13,118 bases of DNA from Kmv42 sp040757455 (GTDB lineage: Bacteria; Nitrospirota; Thermodesulfovibrionia; Thermodesulfovibrionales; SM23-35): assembly GCA_040757455.1 (NCBI GenBank), contig JBFLXE010000074.1:1-13118 (forward strand). Direction: 5' to 3'. Shown piece after piece: positions 1-6,297 of the stretch. The first letter of the stretch is position 1. Each line of letters starts with the position of its first letter. The notes under the pieces are model-generated. The model worked only from the letters and a program-made list of their open reading frames with translations, was not told where the DNA came from and ran no database searches. Position numbers and translations under genes: made by a program.

Positions 1-78
1 TTTGTGAGAAATGAAAGGAATTTTAAGTTCTTTCGTAAAAAAGTTGAATAAGGAATTTATATTTAGTAATCCCCCTGC

Positions 79-103
79 ATCCCCCCTTAGAAAAGGGGGG
101 GAT
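79..103. repeat. C/G-armed inverted repeat, probably a dispersed intergenic repeat
   Basis: The arms CCCCCCTT (81-88) and AAGGGGGG (93-100) are perfectly complementary around a 4-nt AGAA loop. An AT/AT pair extends them outward if G101 is bulged. A partial second C-run (71-75) precedes the left arm. No U-tract follows on either strand, so it does not look like an intrinsic terminator. Similar C-run/G-run palindromes occur as scattered intergenic repeats in many environmental bacterial genomes. Only one copy is visible here, so dispersal is an inference. Confidence 0.5.
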
Positions 104-137
104 AAAAGTGGATAAGATGTCAATAAAATAATAAATT

Positions 138-158
138 CCCCTCTTTTATAAAGAGGTG
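138..158. repeat. Second short inverted repeat (CCTCTTT/AAAGAGG)
   Basis: CCTCTTT at 140-146 pairs perfectly with AAAGAGG at 150-156 around a 3-nt TAT loop. C138-G158 can add a pair beyond one C-T mismatch. It lies 35 nt downstream of the first palindrome and differs from it in sequence. No U-tract follows, so a terminator role is unlikely. It may be another intergenic repeat or an mRNA hairpin if transcription starts upstream. Confidence 0.4.
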
Positions 159-276
159 TAAGAAGATTACCGAAAAAAATATTTGTTGATTGTTGCCATT
201 GCTTGAGGAATAGTAATAGAGAAGATCAAAATCAACTAAAATACGAAAGAGTGAATTTTCTAAAAAGGAGATGGTG

Positions 277-414
277 ATGAAAAAAGGTAAACTCATTAGT
301 CTCTTAAATAAGGATCTTGCAGATGAACATGCTGCGGTCCTGATCAATCTGGATCTCACAATCCAGCAGGAAGCTTATGAAGCCGAGGAGATGCAGGATT
401 ACATCAAGAAGTGA
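277..414 (+). CDS. 45-aa protein resembling the N-terminus of a ferritin-like protein (truncated or miniature)
   Basis: This intact 45-codon frame runs from ATG 277 to TGA 412-414. A strong Shine-Dalgarno AAGGAG (265-270) sits 6 nt before ATG 277, which favours this start over the in-frame ATG 271 and GTG 274. Residues 6-22 (LISLLNKDLADEHAAVL) look like the first helix of ferritin-like/rubrerythrin-type four-helix proteins, including the Glu (E17) that usually binds iron. After residue 22 the resemblance stops, and the rest is an acidic helix-like tail (EAYEAEEMQDYIKK). Full ferritin-like proteins are well over 100 residues, and the other helices and ligands are missing. It is probably a remnant or internally deleted copy, although the good ribosome site suggests it may still be translated. 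It lies 15 nt before aspC and probably shares its transcript. The family link rests on a short motif recalled from the family. Confidence 0.5.
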   Translation: MKKGKLISLLNKDLADEHAAVLINLDLTIQQEAYEAEEMQDYIKK

Positions 415-429
415 TCGGCAGGAAGATAT

Positions 430-1620
430 ATGCTTTCAGAACGGACGAAGAAGATTAAGCCATCACCGACACTCACCTTAGACGCGAAGGTGAAGGCGAT
501 GAAGGATAGGGGGATAGATATCGTTAACTTCGGCGTGGGAGAACCGGATTTCGATACGCCGGACAACGTGAAAGAAGCGGCCATCAGGGCGATAAGAGAT
601 GGCTTTACAAAATATACGCCAGTTGGAGGAATCGACACTCTCAAAGATGCAATCATAGAGAAATTTAAAAAGGATAACCACCTCGATTATATGCGCAAAG
701 AAATCATAGTCTCCTGCGGTGCAAAGCATGTCCTTTATAACATCGCACAGTCATTGTTCAGTCCTGGTGACGAAGTCTTAATTCCCTCTCCTTATTGGGT
801 ATCATACCCCGAACAGGTTATCCTTAATGATGCTGTCCCAGTCTTTATAAAGACTGAAGAGGCTGATTCTTTTATGCTGAAACCAGAGATGCTGGAGACC
901 CATATCACGAAAAAGACGAAGGCATTAATTCTGAATTCTCCCTCCAACCCTACAGGGTCAACTTATGAAAAAAAGAATCTCGAAAAGATCGCAGAAATCA
1001 TACTGAAATATAATATCTATGTCATATCTGACGAGATCTACGAGAAACTGACATATGAAGGATTTAAACATATAAGCATCGCTTCTCTCGACAATGACAT
1101 TAAGAAGAAGACGATAGTTGTTAATGGATTGTCGAAATCTCACGCCATGACAGGATGGAGAATCGGATTTGCCGGTGGACCGGAAGAGATAATCAAGGCC
1201 ATGACAGACATCCAGAGCCAATCAACCTCAAACCCGACGTCCATCTCTCAGAAAGCAGCTATTGAAGCACTCACGGGATCCCAGGATTTTACGAAAATGA
1301 TGGTTGGGGAATTTGACCGGAGAAGGAGATTTCTTGTCAACGAGCTTAATTCTATGGAAGGCATACACTGTCTTGCGCCTAAAGGCGCTTTCTATGCATT
1401 CCCGAATATGTCCGGAATCTATGGGAAGTCAGTTATGAGCCATAAGATCGCATCGTCTTCGGATCTGGCCTTATACCTCCTTGATGAGGCGAAGGTTGCG
1501 GTCGTACATGGAGAGGCTTTTGGAGATGATAATCACGTGAGACTCTCCTATGCAACTTCGATTAAGGACATAGGTGAAGGGGTTGCACGAATGAAAGAAG
1601 CCATGAGCAAACTTTCTTGA
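430..1620 (+). CDS. aspC: Aspartate aminotransferase, class I PLP enzyme (subgroup Ib type)
   Basis: This predicted cytoplasmic PLP enzyme moves the amino group between aspartate and 2-oxoglutarate, giving oxaloacetate and glutamate. At 396 residues it has normal fold-type-I length. Visible landmarks are W123 in PYWVSYP (ring stacking), N173 in SPSNPTGS, D201 and Y204 in SDEIYEKL (PLP pyridine and hydroxyl contacts), K236 in NGLSKSHAMTGWR (Schiff-base lysine), R244, and R371 in VRLSYA (substrate alpha-carboxylate). The AMTGWR-type PLP loop and overall pattern fit subgroup Ib (Thermus/Bacillus type) better than the E. coli Ia type. Some members of this subgroup also act on prephenate or other amino acids, so substrate range is uncertain. 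A GGAAG at 421-425 precedes the ATG by 4 nt. It follows the 45-codon gene by 15 nt and precedes era by 11 nt, as part of an operon. Confidence 0.9.
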   Translation: MLSERTKKIKPSPTLTLDAKVKAMKDRGIDIVNFGVGEPDFDTPDNVKEAAIRAIRDGFTKYTPVGGIDTLKDAIIEKFKKDNHLDYMRKEIIVSCGAKHVLYNIAQSLFSPGDEVLIPSPYWVSYPEQVILNDAVPVFIKTEEADSFMLKPEMLETHITKKTKALILNSPSNPTGSTYEKKNLEKIAEIILKYNIYVISDEIYEKLTYEGFKHISIASLDNDIKKKTIVVNGLSKSHAMTGWRIGFAGGPEEIIKAMTDIQSQSTSNPTSISQKAAIEALTGSQDFTKMMVGEFDRRRRFLVNELNSMEGIHCLAPKGAFYAFPNMSGIYGKSVMSHKIASSSDLALYLLDEAKVAVVHGEAFGDDNHVRLSYATSIKDIGEGVARMKEAMSKLS

Positions 1621-1631
1621 GATGAACAGCA

Positions 1632-2528
1632 ATGGTCGAAGAAACAGAGAGATTTCGTTCCGGATATGTATCCATAGTTGGTCGCCCCAACGTCGGTAAA
1701 TCTACACTCCTGAATTCCATCCTTGGCGAGAAAATCGCCATTGTGACACCGAAACCTCAGACAACGAGAAATCGGATAATTGGAATTAAGAATTTGCCAG
1801 GGGTGCAGATTATCTTCATCGATACACCGGGAATTCACAGGCCAAGACACAGACTCGGCGAAGCGATGGTAAAAGTAGCAACAGAAGCTTTGAGAGAAAT
1901 AGACGTTATCTTGTTCATGATTGAACCCAGAGAGCCCGGAAAGACAGAAATGTTTATCGTCAACTTGTTAAAGAATATCAAAGTCCCTGTTTTTCTTCTG
2001 ATAAACAAAATAGACCTTGTAAAAAAACCTGATCTCCTCCCTGTTATAGAGTCTTTTAGTAAGCTCCGTCCTTTCGAGGAAATAATACCAATATCTGCAA
2101 CGAAGATGGATGGTGTTGACCTTCTTATGGAAAGAATCTGTAATTATCTTCCGGCAGGTCCCAAGTTTTATCCGGACGATCTTGTAACAGATCAATTGGA
2201 AAGATTTATGGTCTCCGAGATTGTCAGGGAGAAAATTATGAGCATGACAAAGGAAGAGTTGCCTTATTCCGTGGCTGTCGAGGTTGCTGATTGGAAAGAA
2301 AGGCAGGACGGATTCGTGTCAATCAGTTGCAATATTTATGTTGAAAGAAATGGTCAAAAAGCTATTATAATAGGGAAGAAAGGAACGATGCTAAAATCCA
2401 TCGGGACACAAGCTAGATCTGAAATAGAAAAGCTTCTTAACGCAAAAGTCTTTCTTGAGCTGTGGATAAAGGTCATGAAGGACTGGAGAAATGACAATCG
2501 ATTCCTGAAAGAACTGGGATATAAATAG
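1632..2528 (+). CDS. era: GTPase Era
   Basis: Era is a Ras-like GTPase with a C-terminal KH domain. It binds 16S rRNA near its 3' end and acts as a checkpoint in 30S subunit maturation, in the cytoplasm and at the membrane. The 298 residues match the family's usual length. G1 is GRPNVGKS (17-24), the switch region PKPQTTRNR lies around 40-48, G3 is DTPG (64-67), G4 is NKID (125-128), and G5 includes SA at 155-156. The KH domain fills roughly 200-285 and carries the RNA-binding GxxG as GKKG (248-251). All key motifs are intact. The ATG is 11 nt after the aspC stop and has only a weak GAGA-like ribosome site. The stop codon abuts the next ATG directly, so the downstream nuclease gene is probably translationally coupled to it. 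Confidence 0.95.
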   Translation: MVEETERFRSGYVSIVGRPNVGKSTLLNSILGEKIAIVTPKPQTTRNRIIGIKNLPGVQIIFIDTPGIHRPRHRLGEAMVKVATEALREIDVILFMIEPREPGKTEMFIVNLLKNIKVPVFLLINKIDLVKKPDLLPVIESFSKLRPFEEIIPISATKMDGVDLLMERICNYLPAGPKFYPDDLVTDQLERFMVSEIVREKIMSMTKEELPYSVAVEVADWKERQDGFVSISCNIYVERNGQKAIIIGKKGTMLKSIGTQARSEIEKLLNAKVFLELWIKVMKDWRNDNRFLKELGYK

Positions 2529-2981
2529 ATGTTGATACAGATGAAGGTTGAAGGCATGTTGTTTGATCCACGGAGCAACATGTACATATTGCTTTTGAAG
2601 GAACTGAACGGCAATGGTACGCTCCCCATATGGATCGGTAAACCAGAAGCGGATTCAATTGCGCTCGCATTAGGTAAGGTTGAAACTCCCAGACCATTAA
2701 CCCATGATCTTATAAAGAATATCATTGAAGGCTTGAAAATCAAAATAGCCAGGGTGATAGTGACAGAGATTCTTGATAATACATATTATGCTCTCCTCTG
2801 CCTCAATGACGGGAAGAAGGAAACCTTTGTAGATTCCAGACCGAGTGACGCAGTTGCGGTTGCGCTGAGAGTGAATGCGCCGATATTTGTCGAGGAAAAT
2901 ATCATGGAACAGAAAAGTTCGGATGAACTCGAGGAGTGGCTGAAGAATCTTAAACCAGAGGATTTTGGGAACATCATGTGA
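2529..2981 (+). CDS. Bifunctional nuclease family protein (BFN, DUF151)
   Basis: This 150-residue protein is a single BFN domain. Members of this family (structure known from Thermotoga) have been described with DNase and RNase activity, but their cellular role is poorly defined. Family hallmarks are LPIWIGKPEADSIALAL (32-48), PRPLTHDL (54-61), DSRPSDAVAVALR (102-114), an APIFVEE segment (117-123), and a C-terminal LEEWLKNLKPEDFG helix. No UvrB/UvrC-like tail is present. The start directly follows the era stop, with GGGA at 2516-2519 as a modest ribosome site. The in-frame ATG at 2541 is an alternative that would remove four residues. The 3' end overlaps recO by one base. Placement between era and recO fits RNA/DNA maintenance, but its substrate cannot be read from sequence. 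Confidence 0.88.
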   Translation: MLIQMKVEGMLFDPRSNMYILLLKELNGNGTLPIWIGKPEADSIALALGKVETPRPLTHDLIKNIIEGLKIKIARVIVTEILDNTYYALLCLNDGKKETFVDSRPSDAVAVALRVNAPIFVEENIMEQKSSDELEEWLKNLKPEDFGNIM

Positions 2982-3748
2982 TGCTCCACAGGACTTACGG
3001 CGTTGTTTTAAGAACCTTTCCCTTCGCAGAAGCTGATCTCATAGTTACATATCTCACTCCTGATCTGGGGCTTCTAAAATTATTTGCCAAAAGCCCCCGT
3101 AAGATAAAGAGCCGCTTTGGGAGCAGTCTGGAGCCTCTCACACATACCAGGATATCATTCTGGGGAAAAGAAGATGCCTCACTGCCGAGACTGACGCAAT
3201 CGGATATCATCCATTCATTCCATTGTATAAGAAATTCTCTCGATTGTATACTTTTAGTATCAGAGATTCTTGAACTGACCCTTGCCTTTGTCCCGGAAAG
3301 GGATGCAAACGGCAGAATATACACTCTGCTCCTGGATACATTAAAAGCTATTGAAGATATTCTTCTGGTATCCCATCAAAGGGGAGGGAAGAGCAAGTCA
3401 TCACATTGTAATCTGGCGGTGAATTACTATAAGGCAAAATTTCTGAAATTTGCTGGATTTGCGCCCAAACTTGATGTATGCGGAAGATGCGGGAGGGAAG
3501 GAGATCGCTTCTATATATCACACGGGACCATCCTCTGCGAAATATGTGCAGAGGGCGTTGATTCCCCGATTAAGATTACGTCAGCAACGGTCAAACTCTA
3601 TAATAATCTTCTAACATGGGATATTTCAAAAATAGATAGGATTAAACCATCAGATACACTTCTTTCAGATCTCTCGAACATTATGAACATGCATATAAAT
3701 AATATACTGGCAAGGCCTCTGAGGAGCAGTCTTTTATTCTGCCAATAA
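2981..3748 (+). CDS. recO: DNA repair protein RecO
   Basis: RecO works with RecR (and RecF) to load RecA onto SSB-coated single-stranded DNA during recombination repair and can anneal complementary strands. The protein has 255 residues from ATG 2981, typical for the family. The N-terminal OB-fold begins with LHRTYGVVLRTFPFAEADLIV, and the region to about residue 80 carries its basic surface (KSPRKIKSRFG). A helical domain follows. A zinc-finger-like CxxC...CxxC sits at about residues 167-189 (CGRC and CEIC), present in many RecO proteins but not in that of E. coli. ATG 2981 shares its A with the upstream TGA. GTG 2978, three bases earlier in frame, is an alternative start, and GGGA at 2967-2970 could serve either. 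The stop codon abuts the next ATG with no gap. Confidence 0.93.
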   Translation: MLHRTYGVVLRTFPFAEADLIVTYLTPDLGLLKLFAKSPRKIKSRFGSSLEPLTHTRISFWGKEDASLPRLTQSDIIHSFHCIRNSLDCILLVSEILELTLAFVPERDANGRIYTLLLDTLKAIEDILLVSHQRGGKSKSSHCNLAVNYYKAKFLKFAGFAPKLDVCGRCGREGDRFYISHGTILCEICAEGVDSPIKITSATVKLYNNLLTWDISKIDRIKPSDTLLSDLSNIMNMHINNILARPLRSSLLFCQ

Positions 3749-5230
3749 ATGATCTCACCGACAAAGAGAGAATTTTTGGAATCTGTCAAACGCAATGCCG
3801 TTCCGGTCATGTTTGAAGAAGTGCCTTATTCTGCCCCGCCTTCGATATATGAATCTGTAGCTGTAGCCTCGCCATACAGTTTCCTCCTTGAAAGCGTAAA
3901 AGGCCCGGAGAAAATTGCGCGGTATTCTTTCGCGGGTTTTGATCCGTGCCTGAAATTCACCGTCAGAGACGGGACAGTAGAAATTGTTACTTTAGAACCA
4001 AAAAAATTGTCTACCAGAAATCCTCTTGGAATAATGAAAAGCCTTCTTTCCTTATACAAACAGGCACCTGCTGAACACCTCCCTCCTTTTCAGGGAGGCT
4101 TTGCTGGAATACTAAGTTATGATTTCGTTCATTATCTTGAATCGCTGCCAAGAAATACAACAGATGACCTGAATCTTCCGGAAGCTCATTTCTTGATGAT
4201 CGATAAGTTGATCGCCTTTGATCACAGCCGCAGGAAAAGCTGGATTATGGTCTGTCCGGGTGTTAGAGACTGTCTGAAATCGGGATCAGAAAATAGTTGC
4301 TGGGCTGAAAAATATGAGGCAGCGGAGGACGAAATCAAAAACATACAGAAAGGAATAGGGAAGAAACTGCACGACGGAGATGCCGCTGTCCCTTCTTCGA
4401 GGAAGATAGAAATAGTCTATGAAATGAAAAAAAATGAATATATGGATATCGTCAGAAGGGCTAAAGAATACATAGCAGCAGGAGATATCTTCCAGTCAAA
4501 CTTATCACAAAGGGTCTCTGCATATATTACCGGTACGAACACATGGAGCCTTTATAGAATACTGAGATCTGTCAATCCTTCCCCTTTCGCAGCATACCTT
4601 GATTTCGGTGACTACAGAGTCGTCAGTTCTTCACCCGAACGGCTACTCAGGGTCAGAAACAGAACAGTCGATACCAGGCCCATCGCGGGCACCAGGCCAC
4701 GCGGAAAAAACAACACGGAAGATGAATTGATGCGCTCCGAGCTACTCTTGAATGAAAAGGAGAGGGCCGAGCATATAATGTTAATCGACCTGGAGAGAAA
4801 TGATCTCGGAAGAGTCTCGGAATATGGCTCGGTGAATGTCGATGAGCTTATGATCACCGAGGATTATTCACATGTCATACACATCGTCTCAAATATACAG
4901 GGCTGCCTTGCAGGGAAAAAAGATTGTTTTGATGCAGTAAGGGCTGCGTTTCCCGGAGGGACGATAACAGGCGTGCCGAAGGTGAGGTGCATGGAGATAA
5001 TTGATGAGCTTGAACCGGTCAGGAGAGGTCCTTATACAGGCTCAATTGGGTACATCAGTTTTTCCGGGAACATGGACTTGAATATAGTCATCAGGACTTT
5101 TGTAATCAAAGGCGAGACGGCTTACGTTCAGGCCGGCGCGGGAATTGTCGCTGATTCAGACCCTGAACGGGAATATTATGAGACGCTCAAAAAGGCAGAA
5201 GCACTCATAAAGACCTTGGAGATGGCGTGA
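3749..5230 (+). CDS. pabB: Chorismate-utilising synthase component I: aminodeoxychorismate synthase (PabB) or anthranilate synthase (TrpE)
   Basis: The enzyme aminates chorismate at the start of folate (PabB) or tryptophan (TrpE) synthesis, normally with a glutamine amidotransferase partner (PabA/TrpG). The 493 residues comprise an N-terminal domain (about 1-200) with a LLES element (46-49) and a catalytic chorismate-binding domain (about 225-490). Visible motifs are NPSPF (276-280), SSSPERLL (293-300), TRPIAGTRPRG (309-319), LIDLERNDLGR (345-355), FPGGTITGVPK (401-411) and GNMDLNI (440-446). FPGGTITG, NMDLNI and SSPER are PabB-like. However, the E. coli PabB nucleophile Lys274 is replaced here by A313 of PIAGT, the residue usual in TrpE. 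No amidotransferase gene or other trp/folate gene is nearby to decide. The ATG abuts the recO stop and lacks a Shine-Dalgarno, so reinitiation is likely. I lean to PabB; the superfamily is certain. Confidence 0.72.
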   Translation: MISPTKREFLESVKRNAVPVMFEEVPYSAPPSIYESVAVASPYSFLLESVKGPEKIARYSFAGFDPCLKFTVRDGTVEIVTLEPKKLSTRNPLGIMKSLLSLYKQAPAEHLPPFQGGFAGILSYDFVHYLESLPRNTTDDLNLPEAHFLMIDKLIAFDHSRRKSWIMVCPGVRDCLKSGSENSCWAEKYEAAEDEIKNIQKGIGKKLHDGDAAVPSSRKIEIVYEMKKNEYMDIVRRAKEYIAAGDIFQSNLSQRVSAYITGTNTWSLYRILRSVNPSPFAAYLDFGDYRVVSSSPERLLRVRNRTVDTRPIAGTRPRGKNNTEDELMRSELLLNEKERAEHIMLIDLERNDLGRVSEYGSVNVDELMITEDYSHVIHIVSNIQGCLAGKKDCFDAVRAAFPGGTITGVPKVRCMEIIDELEPVRRGPYTGSIGYISFSGNMDLNIVIRTFVIKGETAYVQAGAGIVADSDPEREYYETLKKAEALIKTLEMA

Positions 5231-5232
5231 CA

Positions 5233-6294
5233 TCATGAAAACCTGAACCATCTTTTCTTTAATTTTATTCTGTCAAAATCTCTCCTTATTTCCTTGAGCA
5301 TGATATTCAATTCTTTCTGCTCCTTTCGTGAATCCCTGATTTCCGAATGAATATCAGTGAAGAGATTCTTCAAGTCTTTCAGCGTCCGCGACATTTCGGT
5401 AATGCCGCTAACCATTGCATCCAGCTTCTCGGGGGGAATAACTGGTATCTCTCTTATTTCTTTGAAGACTTTTTGCGCAGCGACTTCTTCGATAGCCGGT
5501 TCTGAAGGGCTATTTTTTGTCTCGTCAAATTCGTATGTCGCCTGAACAATACCAGCATCAACGTTAGTATTTTCGAATCGTGGCATCTCAAATACCGGCA
5601 TGCTCAGCGGAGCTTCAGCAACCGGTTCGTTGACAACTGGGGCCTCAACAGGTTTCTCTGTTGCCGGCATATCTACGAATTCCCCCGGTGTCTTTACGCT
5701 GATTTTGTGCCTTCGGGCTATACCTTGTAAAACAAGTGTTGTAATCCGGCGAAATGTTTCTTCGACACCTGTACCGTGAATCGCTACGGATTCCCTGTAC
5801 TCATATTTTCCGTTGCCGTTCAAGTCTCTGCTCATTTCATTCGCTGACATTATATTGGGAAGATCCCTCTTGTTGTACTGCAGGACAACAGGTATGTCGT
5901 CCGGTTTGATGTTATTTTCTTGCAGATTCTCCCGCATGTTGCTGAAACTTTCAATGTTCTGTTCTTTCATCTCTCGCTGCGAGTCTGCCACAAAAACAAC
6001 GGCATCTGCGCCTTTTAGAACAAGCTTTCTTGTCGCATTATATCTGACCTGACCGGGAACTGTATAAAGCTGGAATCTGATTGAAAAATCGTTAATCTTG
6101 CCGAGTTCTACAGGCAGGAAATCAAAAAAAAGCGTCCTGTCGGCCTCAGTAGCGAGAGACAACAGTTTACCCTTTGAATTGGGATCAAGTACTGAATGAA
6201 GATATTGAAGATTCGTCGTTTTACCGCTCAGGCCCGGTCCGTAGTAAACAATTTTTATAGTGATCTCTTTTGTCGCATAATTGAAAAGCGCCAT
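5233..6294 (-). CDS. MglA-like small GTPase with long C-terminal extension
   Basis: Residues 1-195 are a small Ras/Arf-like GTPase of the MglA family, known for controlling polarity and gliding in Myxococcus with the GAP MglB. Motifs are G1 GPGLSGKTT (19-27), the switch-1 Thr in EADRTLFFDF (T54), the MglA-type G3 TVPGQ (78-82) in place of DxxG, G4 NKRD (141-144), and a loop AIHGTGV (171-177) in the G5 position. MglA itself is about 195 residues, but this protein has 353. Residues 205-285 are a Pro/Glu-rich, probably disordered linker, and about 288-345 is a charged heptad-like helix, probably coiled coil, ending KKRWFRFS. No mglB is in the window. The ATG lies 3 nt after the stop of the diguanylate cyclase gene, with only a weak AGG upstream, so coupled translation is likely. 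Its partner and process are unknown. Confidence 0.85.
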   Translation of the reverse strand: MALFNYATKEITIKIVYYGPGLSGKTTNLQYLHSVLDPNSKGKLLSLATEADRTLFFDFLPVELGKINDFSIRFQLYTVPGQVRYNATRKLVLKGADAVVFVADSQREMKEQNIESFSNMRENLQENNIKPDDIPVVLQYNKRDLPNIMSANEMSRDLNGNGKYEYRESVAIHGTGVEETFRRITTLVLQGIARRHKISVKTPGEFVDMPATEKPVEAPVVNEPVAEAPLSMPVFEMPRFENTNVDAGIVQATYEFDETKNSPSEPAIEEVAAQKVFKEIREIPVIPPEKLDAMVSGITEMSRTLKDLKNLFTDIHSEIRDSRKEQKELNIMLKEIRRDFDRIKLKKRWFRFS

Positions 6295-6297
6295 GAC

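Larger units (their letters stand above)
1..276. other. A/T-rich non-coding leader upstream of the aspC-era operon
   Basis: No convincing gene lies here. Plus-strand frame 1 stays open from base 1 to a TAA at 49-51 (16 charged residues). It could be the tail of a gene that begins outside the window, but nothing in it is recognisable. Two short C/G-armed inverted repeats (79-103 and 138-158) are listed separately. A TAAAAT hexamer at 237-242 is a possible -10 element, which would give a leader of about 28 nt before the ATG at 277. I see no good -35 element at the right distance from it, so I do not call a promoter. A clear Shine-Dalgarno AAGGAG sits at 265-270. Confidence 0.6.

Noticed and set aside
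1..51. Possible C-terminal tail of an upstream gene (open to TAA 49-51)
   Set aside because: Sixteen codons with no recognisable motif are too few to support a partial gene.
79..103. G/C hairpin as an intrinsic terminator for an upstream gene
   Set aside because: No run of T follows the stem on either strand, only mixed A/G or A/T sequence.
181..242. Sigma-70 promoter for the aspC operon
   Set aside because: TTGCCA (193-198) with TAATAG (214-219) has a 15-nt spacer and a poor -10, and TAAAAT (237-242) lacks a matching -35. Evidence is too weak to call.
120..359. 79-codon minus-strand open frame in the upstream region
   Set aside because: It is Phe/Leu/Ser-rich translation of A/T-rich DNA, overlaps the 45-codon gene on the other strand that has a good ribosome site, and has no family resemblance.
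2354..2743. 129-codon minus-strand open frame across the era/BFN junction
   Set aside because: It is antisense to two conserved genes, with no motif or ribosome site; a shadow frame.
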